From NCBI GenBank assembly GCA_025354615.1, contig JANXMO010000643.1:1-7102 (forward strand): a DNA stretch of 7,102 nt, written 5' to 3'. The notes under the pieces are model-generated. The model was not told the origin of the DNA. It was given only the letters and a program-made list of their open reading frames with translations, and ran no database searches. Below are positions 1 through 6,849 of the stretch, piece by piece. A program made the translations under genes and the position numbers. Within the stretch, counting starts at the first letter, position 1, and each line of letters opens with the position of its first letter. Source of the stretch: Burkholderiales bacterium (GTDB taxonomy: Bacteria > Pseudomonadota > Gammaproteobacteria > Burkholderiales > Burkholderiaceae_C).

Positions 1-233
1 CCGACAAAGGCGTGCTGGTACGTACCCGGGTGTCTGAAATTCGTGAACTGGGCCGCGCAACGCAAGGTGTGACGTTGATTGCGCTTGACGACGGTACGAC
101 GCTCAATGGTTTGCAACGCATTGTCGAGAACGATGCCCAAATGGAAGGCGGCGCAGAGGTGGCGGGTAGCGCCTCTGCCGACGACGATCTTTCTCCACCC
201 ACTGCCGACGACGGCCAGGAACCACTTCAATGA
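1..233 (+). CDS. gyrA: DNA gyrase subunit A, C-terminal end (5' partial)
   Basis: This is the last 76 codons of gyrA; the reading frame enters at base 3 and ends at TGA 231-233. GyrA is the DNA-cleaving subunit of the A2B2 gyrase, which adds negative supercoils using ATP; its C-terminal domain is a beta-pinwheel that wraps DNA. The visible peptide begins DKGVLVRTRVSEIRELGRAT and continues with GVTLIALDDGTTLNGLQRI, which matches the final pinwheel blade of proteobacterial GyrA. After the conserved VENDA, the last roughly 25 residues are a low-complexity tail rich in Asp/Glu, Ala and Pro, as is usual for the variable GyrA C-terminus. The catalytic tyrosine and the quinolone-resistance region lie upstream, outside the window. 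The stop overlaps the next gene's start (ATGA, 230-233), which suggests translational coupling. Confidence 0.95.
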   Translation, partial: DKGVLVRTRVSEIRELGRATQGVTLIALDDGTTLNGLQRIVENDAQMEGGAEVAGSASADDDLSPPTADDGQEPLQ

Positions 234-838
234 AACGAATGCTTCTCTTGATGGCACTGTGCGGCTCAGCCGCTTGTGCCAGCGCTCAAACAGCAGTGGG
301 AACGCCTGCGTCACCAACCAAAAAAGAGCTGGTGCAAAAGGTGCTACAGCTGCAGCAGTCGGGCTATGAAAACATGGCCCGCAACGTGGCCGAACGCCCA
401 GCCATGCAGCTGATGCAAGACGTGATGCGCGTGCTGCAGACACAAGTCGCACCAGAAAAACGGGAAGCGGCAGGCAAGGCGATAGAAGCCGACGTAAAAA
501 AATTCGTCGACGAAGCCGTTCCATTGCTGCGCGAGCGCGCGGTTCGATTGGCGCCCTCAACATTTGGTGTGGTTCTCGAAGAAAAATTCACTGAAGACGA
601 GCTCAAACAGCTGATTGCCTGGTCGGAGTCGCCGGTGAACAAAAAATTTCAGCAAGCATTGCCTGAAGTTCAAAACAGTTTTATTCAAAAGCTGGTATCT
701 GAAGCGTCACCGTTGCTCGACCCCAAATTGCAGGCGCTACAGCTGAAAATTCGTTCGACACTGGCCAGCACGAGTACCGCAGCATCTGGCGCCACCGCCG
801 GGCGAGCGGCGCCTGGCTCAAGTGCAGTTAAAAAATAA
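230..838 (+). CDS. DUF2059 family exported protein of unknown function
   Basis: This encodes a 202-residue protein with a clear N-terminal signal: Lys2-Arg3, a hydrophobic core (MLLLMALCGSAA), and a probable signal peptidase I site after ASA at residue 19. It is therefore probably periplasmic. The mature part is mostly helical and charged. Residues about 118-170 carry the hallmark of DUF2059: FTEDEL at 120-125, then ESPVNKKF at 133-140 and a following ALPEV. The last 25 residues are a low-complexity Ala/Ser/Thr/Gly tail. Cys16 follows SAA, a poor lipobox, so a lipoprotein is possible but less likely. The start ATG at 230 overlaps the gyrA stop by 4 nt, and an AGGA at 217-220 lies 9 nt upstream as a ribosome binding site. 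A DUF2059 gene next to gyrA is, to my knowledge, common in Burkholderiales. The biochemical function is unknown and the context does not reveal it. Confidence 0.85.
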   Translation: MKRMLLLMALCGSAACASAQTAVGTPASPTKKELVQKVLQLQQSGYENMARNVAERPAMQLMQDVMRVLQTQVAPEKREAAGKAIEADVKKFVDEAVPLLRERAVRLAPSTFGVVLEEKFTEDELKQLIAWSESPVNKKFQQALPEVQNSFIQKLVSEASPLLDPKLQALQLKIRSTLASTSTAASGATAGRAAPGSSAVKK

Positions 839-851
839 ACGGCCGTTGAAC

Positions 852-1952
852 ATGCCGAATCCTGATGGCACGGTCGACCTGCTGGGTTTGCGTGCACACA
901 TTGACACCGTAGACCGCGAATTGCTGGCGCTGCTGAACCGCCGCGCCGCGTTGGCGCTGGCGGTCGGTGAACTCAAGCTTCGTGAGGGCAGCGTGGCTTT
1001 TCGGCCTGAACGCGAAGCGCAGGTGATTGCTGGCTTGAAGGCTGTCAATGACGGGCCATTGCGGGCTGACAGCGTGGCACCGATTTGGCGGGAAATCATG
1101 TCGGCCTGCCGGGCACTTGAAGCGCCCAGCCGCATTGCTTATCTGGGCCCGGCGGGTACTTTCAGCGAAGAAGCCGCGCTGGGTTTTTTCGGCAGTGGCA
1201 TTGCCAGTGTTCCTTGCGTCAGCGTTGACGAAGTGTTTCGCAGTGTTGCGGCAGGCGCCGCGGACTTTGGCGTGGTGCCGGTTGAAAATTCCACCGAGGG
1301 TGTGGTGGCCAGGTCGCTTGACCTGCTTTTGACCACGCCGCTGTTTGTGATCGGTGAAACCAGTCTTGCCGTGCGGCAAAACTTGTTGCGCGGTGAGCCT
1401 TCAATGGAGAACATCACCGCGGTGTGCGCCCATCCTCAAGCGCTTGCGCAGTGTCATGACTGGCTCAGCCACCATTTGCCGGCAATTGAACGCCGGCCAG
1501 TGTCCAGCAATGCCGAGGGCGCGCGCTTGGCAAGCCTGGAAACCGGGTTGGCCGCGATTGCCAGTGAACGGGCCGCCAGCCGGTTTGGCTTGCATGTCGT
1601 CGCCCCCGCCATTCAAGACGATCCGCACAATCGAACGCGCTTTGCCATCATTGCCCATCCGCAGCGCCAGCCGCAGCCACAGGCCTCTGGCCACGATTGC
1701 ATCAGCCTTGTCGTGTCGGTGGTCAACCAGCCGGGCGCGGTACACGACATGCTGGTGCCATTGAAAGTGCACGGCGTTTCCATGACACGTTTCGAGTCCC
1801 GGCCGGCCCGTTCAGGGCAGTGGGAATACTACTTTTATGTCGATTTACAAGGCCACCCGGACGATCCTCGCGTGGCGGCTGCCTTGAAAGAACTGCGCGC
1901 CACCTGCGCATTCTTCAAGATTCTCGGGGTCTACCCGATCGATTCGCATTGA
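852..1952 (+). CDS. pheA: Bifunctional chorismate mutase/prephenate dehydratase (P-protein)
   Basis: This enzyme converts chorismate to prephenate and then to phenylpyruvate, the last steps before transamination to phenylalanine; it is cytoplasmic. Counting from ATG 852 it has 366 residues, normal for the family. Residues about 10-90 are an AroQ-type chorismate mutase: IDTVDRELLALLNRR at 17-31, then VGELK at 38-42 and RPEREAQV at 51-58. Residues about 94-270 are the prephenate dehydratase: YLGPAGTFSEEAA at 97-109, VPVENSTEG at 142-150, HPQALAQC at 194-201, and NRTRF at 260-264, whose Thr262 is the catalytic threonine. Residues about 284-360 are an ACT domain with GAVHDML at 295-301 and ESRP at 315-318, the family's phenylalanine-binding motif, so feedback inhibition by Phe is expected. 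An in-frame GTG at 822 would overlap the DUF2059 stop by 17 nt. I prefer ATG 852 because homology begins just after it, but neither start has a clear ribosome binding site. The tyrA start follows 14 nt after the stop. Confidence 0.95.
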   Translation: MPNPDGTVDLLGLRAHIDTVDRELLALLNRRAALALAVGELKLREGSVAFRPEREAQVIAGLKAVNDGPLRADSVAPIWREIMSACRALEAPSRIAYLGPAGTFSEEAALGFFGSGIASVPCVSVDEVFRSVAAGAADFGVVPVENSTEGVVARSLDLLLTTPLFVIGETSLAVRQNLLRGEPSMENITAVCAHPQALAQCHDWLSHHLPAIERRPVSSNAEGARLASLETGLAAIASERAASRFGLHVVAPAIQDDPHNRTRFAIIAHPQRQPQPQASGHDCISLVVSVVNQPGAVHDMLVPLKVHGVSMTRFESRPARSGQWEYYFYVDLQGHPDDPRVAAALKELRATCAFFKILGVYPIDSH

Positions 1953-1966
1953 AGCAGGCGCGGCAC

Positions 1967-2854
1967 ATGTTCAAGCAGCTGGGTGTGATTGGGTGCGGCC
2001 TGATGGGCGGCTCGTTTGCGCTGGCTTTGCGCAAGGCGGGCGCCGTTGAACGCGTCGTCGGCTACAGCCCCTCGCCGGCCACAACTGAGCAAGCGCGTCG
2101 CCTCGGTGTGATCGATCACGCTGCTGTGTCGGTTGCCGCGGCCGTTGACGGCTGTGACATCGTGTTGATGGCCGTGCCGGTGTCGGCCAGTGAAGCCGTC
2201 TTCAATGCAATCGCTCTGCCGCTGGCGCCAGCGGCTTTGCTGATGGACGTGGGGTCGACCAAAGTCGATGTGGTGGCGGCAGCGCAGCGTGCGCTGGGCG
2301 AGCGGATGGCTGCTTTTGTGCCTTCGCACCCCGTGGCTGGCAAAGAAACCTCCGGCGTCGCTCATGCGGATGCGGCGCTGTACCAAGGGCAACAAGTCAT
2401 TTTGACGCCATTGCCTTCAACGGATGTAAAGGCGTTGCAACGTGCCGTACAAGCCTGGATCGTGGTTGGCGCACACGTGCGTCAGATGACGCCCGAAAGT
2501 CATGACGCCGCTTTTGCCGCCGTCAGTCATTGGCCGCATTTGCTCGCATTCGCCTATTTGAACGCTGTCACCGGCCAGGAAGGTGGGATCGACTTTCTGA
2601 CGCTGGCCGGGCCGGGGTTTCGAGATTTCACGCGCATCGCTGCCAGCAATCCGACCGTTTGGCGCGATATTTTGCTGGCCAACCGCGAAGAGGTGTTGAA
2701 GCAGTCAACGCACTTCCAAGCCAGTTTGCAAGTGATGGAGCAGGCGTTGGTGGCCGGCGACGGGCCGGCGCTGCAGGCGTGGATCGACCGTGCCTCACGC
2801 CACCGCAGCCAGTGGCAACCCACGCGTGGCCCGGCCCCCGCTGCGGTGGCTTGA
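1967..2854 (+). CDS. tyrA: Prephenate dehydrogenase
   Basis: This enzyme oxidatively decarboxylates prephenate to 4-hydroxyphenylpyruvate with NAD(P)+, leading to tyrosine. It has 295 residues, typical of the stand-alone (not mutase-fused) enzyme. Residues 5-25 form the Rossmann nucleotide-binding loop, with the pattern GCGLMGGS at 9-16. Further family motifs are MDVGSTK at 93-99, [10 protein letters not shown] at 121-130 (HPVAG around the active site), [10 protein letters not shown] at 187-196 (the conserved SHxPH), and [11 protein letters not shown] at 215-225. There is no ACT or chorismate mutase domain, so feedback control by tyrosine, if present, acts through the catalytic unit. The frame stays open upstream into pheA (to about 1697), but that part does not resemble the family; ATG 1967 sits directly before the Rossmann strand. 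Only a weak purine-rich stretch precedes it, and translation may be coupled to pheA, which ends 14 nt upstream. It competes with pheA for prephenate. Confidence 0.94.
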   Translation: MFKQLGVIGCGLMGGSFALALRKAGAVERVVGYSPSPATTEQARRLGVIDHAAVSVAAAVDGCDIVLMAVPVSASEAVFNAIALPLAPAALLMDVGSTKVDVVAAAQRALGERMAAFVPSHPVAGKETSGVAHADAALYQGQQVILTPLPSTDVKALQRAVQAWIVVGAHVRQMTPESHDAAFAAVSHWPHLLAFAYLNAVTGQEGGIDFLTLAGPGFRDFTRIAASNPTVWRDILLANREEVLKQSTHFQASLQVMEQALVAGDGPALQAWIDRASRHRSQWQPTRGPAPAAVA

Positions 2855-2882
2855 CAGACCCACAACAGCTTTTCTCGCTGCC

Positions 2883-4907
2883 ATGTTCAACACGCCGTTT
2901 CTTGATTTGCCGCCCTTGTTGGGTGCTGCTGGCAGCGTGCGCTTGCCAGGGTCCAAAAGCATTTCGAATCGCGTGTTGTTGCTGGCCGGCCTGTGTGAGG
3001 GCACGACCGCCATCCACCAGCTGTTGGACAGCGACGATACCCAGGTGATGCTGGCTGCGTTGCGCACCCTGGGCTGCAAGGTGGAGGCTGCTTCTGGAGA
3101 TGACTACGGCGTGCGCATCAGCGGCCTTGGCGGGCGCCTGCAGGTGCGCGAAGCTGCGCTGTTTTTAGGCAATGCGGGCACCGCCATGCGGCCACTGACG
3201 GCGGTACTGGCCTTGCTGGCAACACTGCAAGGCGGGCGCTTTGACCTCAGCGGTGTTCAACGCATGCATGAACGCCCGATTGGCGACCTGGTCGATGCGC
3301 TGCGTCCGCTGGGTTGCCGCATCGATTATTTGGGCCAGGAAGGCTACCCGCCGTTGCGCTTGCAAACCGGGGCCGCGCCACTCCAAATCAACGCGCCCAT
3401 TTGCGTGCGGGGCGATGTGTCCAGCCAGTTTCTGACCGCGCTGCTGATGGCGCTGCCCCTGGCTGCCCAGGCGTCGCCTGTGGTGATCGACGTCACCGGG
3501 GAGCTCATTTCCCGGCCTTATATCGACATCACGCTGAAGCTGCTTCAGCGCTTTGGCATCGAAGTGATGCGAGAAGGCTGGAGCCGCTTCACGATTCCCG
3601 CGGGCTCTCGTTACCGTTCCCCGGGCGAAATACACGTTGAAGGCGATGCGTCGTCCGCGTCTTACTTCATTGCCCTTGGTGCGATTGCCGCTACGGCCGG
3701 GCCGGTGCGTATTGAAGGTGTTGGCGCAGCTTCGATTCAAGGCGATGTTGGCTTTATTGATGCTGCCCGCGCCATGGGCGCCCATGTGGAGGCAGGGGCA
3801 GGGTGGATAGAGGTGCGGCGTGCCCAGTGGCCGCTGCGGGCGATTGACCTCGACTGCAATGCCATTCCCGACGCCGCCATGACGTTGGCCGTGATGGCGT
3901 TGTTCGCCACCGGCCGCACCCGGCTCAGCGGTATCGCCAGCTGGCGCGTCAAGGAAACCGACCGCATCGCGGCGATGGCAATTGAGTTGCGCAAGCTGGG
4001 CGCAACAGTCGTTGCGGGTGATGATTTTCTGGAAGTGACGGCGCCGGCTGCTTGGCAAGCCGCCAGCATCCACACTTACGATGACCACCGGATCGCCATG
4101 TGCTTTTCGTTGGCGGCCTTCAATGCCTTGCTGCCGCAGCAAGCAGCGGCCGGAGTGGCCGTGCGCATCCTTGAGCCCAGGTGTGTGGCCAAAACGTTCC
4201 CCGATTACTTCGAGACGCTTTTTTCCATCGTCCAAACCCCCGCGGCACGAATTCCGGTGATCACCATCGACGGGCCGTCAGCGTCCGGTAAAGGCACCGT
4301 GGCCAGCGCCGTGGCCGGTGCACTTGGCTATCACTTGCTGGATTCCGGTGCCGTCTACCGTGCCACTGCTTTGGCGGCCAGCCGTAGCGGTATTGCATTG
4401 GATGACGAAACTGGCTTGGCCGGATTGGCCGCATCGCTTGATCTCGTTTGCAGCGCGGGCAGTGTTCGTCTCGATGGTTTTGAAGTGATGGATGCATTAC
4501 GGGATGAAGCGGTGGGTGCCATGGCGTCCAAAGTGGCTGCGTTGCCAGCCGTGCGGACAGCGCTGCTGCGCCTGCAGCTGTCATTCCGCCAATTACCCGG
4601 CCTGGTTGCAGATGGCCGTGACATGGGCACCGTCATTTTTGACAAGGCCGACCTGAAAATTTTCCTGACGGCAAGCGCCGCCACCCGAGCCCGGCGCCGC
4701 CAGGCTCAATTGATTGAAGCCGGCATTTCCGCTAATATCGACACTCTTTGCGCTGAACTCGAAATGCGTGACGCTCGGGACAAAACCCGCCTCGTTGCGC
4801 CTTTGAAAGCAGCAGAAGATGCGGTGTTACTGGACAATTCCTTTTTGAGTATCGAGCAGTCCGTCGCTGCGGTGCTGGATATCTGGGAACAACGTAGGCC
4901 GTTTTGA
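2883..4907 (+). CDS. aroA-cmk: Fused 3-phosphoshikimate 1-carboxyvinyltransferase (EPSP synthase)/cytidylate kinase
   Basis: One uninterrupted frame of 674 residues joins two enzymes. Residues about 1-448 are EPSP synthase, which condenses shikimate-3-phosphate with PEP, the step before chorismate synthase. Its motifs are [10 protein letters not shown] 21-30, [11 protein letters not shown] 95-105, RPYIDITL 211-218, [12 protein letters not shown] 328-339, KETDRI 357-362, DDHRIAMCF 400-408 and VAKTFPDYF 435-443. Residues about 458-674 are cytidylate kinase (CMP/dCMP plus ATP to the diphosphates). Its motifs are the P-loop GPSASGKGT 464-472, LDSGAVYRA 486-494, GRDMGTVIF 578-586, the Arg-rich lid RARRR 602-606 and RDARDKTR 629-636. 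All key motifs of both halves are intact, so both activities should be present. The linker is only about ten residues (around 449-457) and contains no Met or start-like break. The frame is open upstream into tyrA, but ATG 2883 fits the family N-terminus; it lies 28 nt after the tyrA stop with no clear Shine-Dalgarno. This fusion is known in parts of Burkholderiales. Confidence 0.95.
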   Translation: MFNTPFLDLPPLLGAAGSVRLPGSKSISNRVLLLAGLCEGTTAIHQLLDSDDTQVMLAALRTLGCKVEAASGDDYGVRISGLGGRLQVREAALFLGNAGTAMRPLTAVLALLATLQGGRFDLSGVQRMHERPIGDLVDALRPLGCRIDYLGQEGYPPLRLQTGAAPLQINAPICVRGDVSSQFLTALLMALPLAAQASPVVIDVTGELISRPYIDITLKLLQRFGIEVMREGWSRFTIPAGSRYRSPGEIHVEGDASSASYFIALGAIAATAGPVRIEGVGAASIQGDVGFIDAARAMGAHVEAGAGWIEVRRAQWPLRAIDLDCNAIPDAAMTLAVMALFATGRTRLSGIASWRVKETDRIAAMAIELRKLGATVVAGDDFLEVTAPAAWQAASIHTYDDHRIAMCFSLAAFNALLPQQAAAGVAVRILEPRCVAKTFPDYFETLFSIVQTPAARIPVITIDGPSASGKGTVASAVAGALGYHLLDSGAVYRATALAASRSGIALDDETGLAGLAASLDLVCSAGSVRLDGFEVMDALRDEAVGAMASKVAALPAVRTALLRLQLSFRQLPGLVADGRDMGTVIFDKADLKIFLTASAATRARRRQAQLIEAGISANIDTLCAELEMRDARDKTRLVAPLKAAEDAVLLDNSFLSIEQSVAAVLDIWEQRRPF

Positions 4908-4918
4908 CGGCGTTTTTG

Positions 4919-4930
4919 ATTTGAAGCGCC
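4919..4930 (+). repeat. 12-bp direct repeat in rpsA leader, copy 1
   Basis: The sequence ATTTGAAGCGCC occurs here and again, exactly, at 5001-5012, with the starts 82 bp apart. The flanking bases differ (G before and A after here; C before and G after in the second copy), so the match is limited to these 12 bases. Both copies lie in the non-coding gap. It could be a protein or RNA binding site or chance; the function is unknown. Confidence 0.5.
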
Positions 4931-5000
4931 ATCATATGGTTCGGCTTTGGCCGGTGATGTGACGCAGGCCCGCCGCTTCCCCTCCTGTGCCGTTCAAGGC

Positions 5001-5012
5001 ATTTGAAGCGCC
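5001..5012 (+). repeat. 12-bp direct repeat in rpsA leader, copy 2
   Basis: This is the second exact copy of ATTTGAAGCGCC (first at 4919-4930). It ends 47 nt before the rpsA ATG and contains a TTGAAG that resembles a -35 box, but no good -10 box follows at the right distance. Interpretation is open. Confidence 0.5.
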
Positions 5013-5033
5013 GGTTGTTTGACCCTTAACCCC

Positions 5034-5048
5034 GCAGCCGCGTGCTGC
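5034..5048 (+). promoter_or_regulatory. Small RNA hairpin in the rpsA translation initiation region
   Basis: GCAGC at 5034-5038 pairs perfectly with GCTGC at 5044-5048 around the 5-nt loop CGCGT, ending 11 nt before ATG 5060. It occupies the place where a Shine-Dalgarno would be expected, and no AGGAG-like sequence is present there. Structured, Shine-Dalgarno-poor initiation regions are known for E. coli rpsA, where they serve autoregulation by S1; applying that here is inference. The stem is short, so chance formation is possible. Confidence 0.35.
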
Positions 5049-5059
5049 AAAGCTCACAA

Positions 5060-6778
5060 ATGTCCCAAATGCAAACTGCCACCACCGAAGGCGGCGACTC
5101 CTTTGCCGCCATGTTCGAAGAATCGCTGCAGCGCTCGGAAATGCGCGCTGGCGAAGTCATCACCGCCGAGGTGGTGCGTGTCGAACACAGTTTCGTGGTG
5201 GTCAACGCTGGCTTGAAATCCGAAGCCTACGTGCCAATCGACGAATTCAAAAACGACCAAGGTGAGTTGGAAGTGGAGGTTGGCGATTTCGTGTCGGTCG
5301 CTATCGACGCCGTTGAAAACGGTTATGGCGACACGATTTTGTCGCGTGACAAAGCCAAACGCCTGGCATCCTGGTTGTCGCTCGAGACCTCGCTTGATTC
5401 CGGCGAATTCGTCACTGGAACCGTCAACGGCAAAGTCAAAGGCGGATTGACGGTGTTGGTCAACGGCATTCGCGCTTTCTTGCCAGGTTCGTTGCTCGAC
5501 ACGCGGCCGGTCAAGGACATGACGCCGTTTGAAGGCAAGACCATGGAGTTCAAGGTCATCAAGCTGGACCGCAAGCGCAACAATGTCGTGCTGTCACGGC
5601 GCGCGGTGGTTGAGGCCTCGATGGGCGAAGAACGCAGCAAGCTGTTGTCAACGCTGAGCGAAGGGGCGATTGTCAGCGGCGTGGTCTAGATCATCACCGA
5701 ATACGGCGCCTTCGTTGACTTGGGTGGCATTGACGGCTTGCTGCACATCACCGACATGGCTTGGCGCCGGGTGCGCCACCCGAGCGAAGTGGTTCAAGTT
5801 GGCCAGGAGTTGCAAGCCAAGGTCTTGAAGTTTGATGCGGAGAAAAACCGTGTGTCGTTGGGCATCAAGCAATTGGGCGATGACCCGTGGCATGGCGTGT
5901 CACGACGTTATCCCAACAGCACCCGCCTGTTTGGCAAAGTCACCAACATTGCCGACTACGGCGCGTTTGTTGAAATTGAACCGGGCATCGAAGGCTTGGT
6001 TCACGTTTCAGAAATGGACTGGACCAACAAGAACATTGCGCCCAACAAGCTGGTGTCTTTGGGTGACGAAGTTGAAGTCATGGTGCTGGAAATCGACGAA
6101 GACAAGCGCCGTATCAGCTTGGGCATGAAGCAGTGCAAGGCCAACCCCTGGGAGGAGTTTTCAACCAGTGTGCAGCGTGGTGACCGCGTCAAAGGGCCGG
6201 TCAAATCGATCACCGATTTTGGTGTGTTTGTGGGTCTCGCCGCGGGCATCGATGGTTTGGTGCACCTGTCCGATCTGTCGTGGCATGAGCCCGGCGAAGC
6301 GGCGGTTCGTAACTACAAGAAAGGCCAGGAGGTCGAGGCGATTGTGTTGGCGGTCGACGTCGAGCGTGAGCGCATTTCACTGGGCATCAAGCAACTCGAC
6401 AGTGACCCGTTCACCAACTACACCACTGTCAATGACCGCGGTCAGATCGTTTCTGGCAAAGTGAAAACGGTTGATGCCAAGGGCGCTGAGATCGAGCTTG
6501 CTGAGGACGTCCTTGGGTACTTGCGCGCTTCCGAAATCAGCCGTGACCGGGTGGAAGACGCTCGCAACATGCTGAAAGAAGGCGATGAAGTCTCCGCAGT
6601 GATCATCAACGTCGAGCGCAAAACGCGTTCGATCCAGTTGTCGATCAAGGCCAAGGACAATGCGGATCAACAAGAAGCCATGCAGCGTTTGTCACAAACC
6701 ACCGAGCGGGAAAACGCAGGAACAACAAGTCTGGGGGCTTTGTTGCGCGCCAAGCTGGACAACCAGAACAACGGTTGA
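5060..6778 (+). CDS. rpsA: 30S ribosomal protein S1, interrupted by one in-frame amber codon
   Basis: S1 is the large mRNA-binding protein of the 30S subunit, needed to recruit and unfold many mRNAs. Ignoring the stop, the frame gives 572 codons of full-length S1 with six S1 (OB-fold) domains at about 30-97, 115-181, 202-270, 288-357, 374-444 and 461-530. Domains 1-2 contain the 30S-docking part ([15 protein letters not shown] at 31-45); domains 3-6 bind RNA. Typical motifs recur, such as YGAFV-[DE] and SLGIKQ, and domains 3 and 5 share a 14-nt identity (5859-5872, 6381-6394). Codon 210 (5687-5689) is TAG, so ordinary translation would stop after 209 residues, early in domain 3. Homology resumes at once in the same frame, and nothing else is broken. 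I chose ATG 5060 (MSQMQ); GTG 5042 and ATG 5069 are alternatives, and no Shine-Dalgarno is visible. The stop may be a sequence error, a real mutation or a suppressed codon. If real and unsuppressed, this is a pseudogene of a normally essential gene. Confidence 0.9.
5687..5689 (+). other. In-frame amber (TAG) codon inside rpsA
   Basis: The reading is GTG GTC TAG ATC ATC ACC GAA TAC, giving [14 protein letters not shown] in the first strand of S1 domain 3. Family members usually have V-V-K-N-I-T-[DE]-Y-G here. Domain 5 of this same protein has P-V-K-S-I-T-D-F-G, with the Lys codon AAA at 6203-6205. The change from AAG to TAG is a single A-to-T transversion at 5687. The following AAC (Asn) to ATC (Ile) would be a second A-to-T at 5691. 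The flanking frame is intact, so this is a substitution and not a frameshift. Confidence 0.9.
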
Positions 6779-6816
6779 AGCCGAAGGTGGCTGGCATACG
6801 CTGCGGGCTGCTAGAC

Positions 6817-6822
6817 AAGGAG
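6817..6822 (+). promoter_or_regulatory. Strong Shine-Dalgarno (AAGGAG) before ihfB
   Basis: AAGGAG is the best ribosome binding site in the window. It ends 27 nt before ATG 6850, which is too far for that start, but 6 nt before an in-frame TTG at 6829. It therefore favours initiation of ihfB at TTG 6829, adding seven residues (MTLPSQA) to the family-standard N-terminus. A GTG overlapping the motif at 6822 and a TTG at 6825 are in a different frame. Confidence 0.5.
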
Positions 6823-6849
6823 TGTTGATTGACGCTGCCGTCACAGGCC

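Larger units (their letters stand above)
4908..5059 (+). other. rpsA leader / intergenic region between aroA-cmk and rpsA
   Basis: This 152-nt stretch is the only sizeable non-coding gap in the window. I see no hairpin followed by a U-run, so no intrinsic terminator is supported and read-through from aroA-cmk is plausible. It holds a 12-bp direct repeat and a small hairpin just before rpsA, listed separately. No promoter is convincing: TTGACG at 4904-4909 with CATCAT at 4930-4935 has a 20-nt spacer, and TTGAAG at 5003-5008 with CTTAAC at 5025-5030 has a poor -10 box. In E. coli rpsA has its own promoters and a structured leader through which S1 represses its own translation; an equivalent role here is inference. 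Confidence 0.5.

Noticed and set aside
1697..1966. N-terminal extension of tyrA from an upstream in-frame start inside pheA
   Set aside because: The extra residues are the +1-frame shadow of the pheA ACT domain; TyrA homology begins at the Rossmann strand just after ATG 1967.
2790..2882. N-terminal extension of aroA-cmk into tyrA
   Set aside because: The extra 31 residues overlap the tyrA 3' end and do not resemble AroA; the family N-terminus fits ATG 2883.
3165..4235. Long open frame on the - strand (356 codons) opposite aroA
   Set aside because: It lies wholly inside the well-supported aroA-cmk gene, its translation is His/Arg/Gln-rich with no family resemblance, and such antisense frames are common in GC-rich coding DNA.
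4904..4940. Sigma-70-type promoter overlapping the aroA-cmk stop (TTGACG with CATCAT or TATGGT)
   Set aside because: The spacers (20 nt, or longer for TATGGT) and -10 matches are poor; without a mapped transcript start I cannot support it.
5686..5691. TCTAGA palindrome spanning the amber codon, as a possible cloning scar or binding site
   Set aside because: It arises from the two A-to-T differences themselves. No inserted or vector-like sequence flanks it and the frame length is unchanged.
5720..6778. A separate S1-like gene starting at TTG 5720 after the amber codon
   Set aside because: It starts in the middle of an S1 domain, has no ribosome binding site, and simply continues the rpsA frame, so it is the 3' part of one gene.
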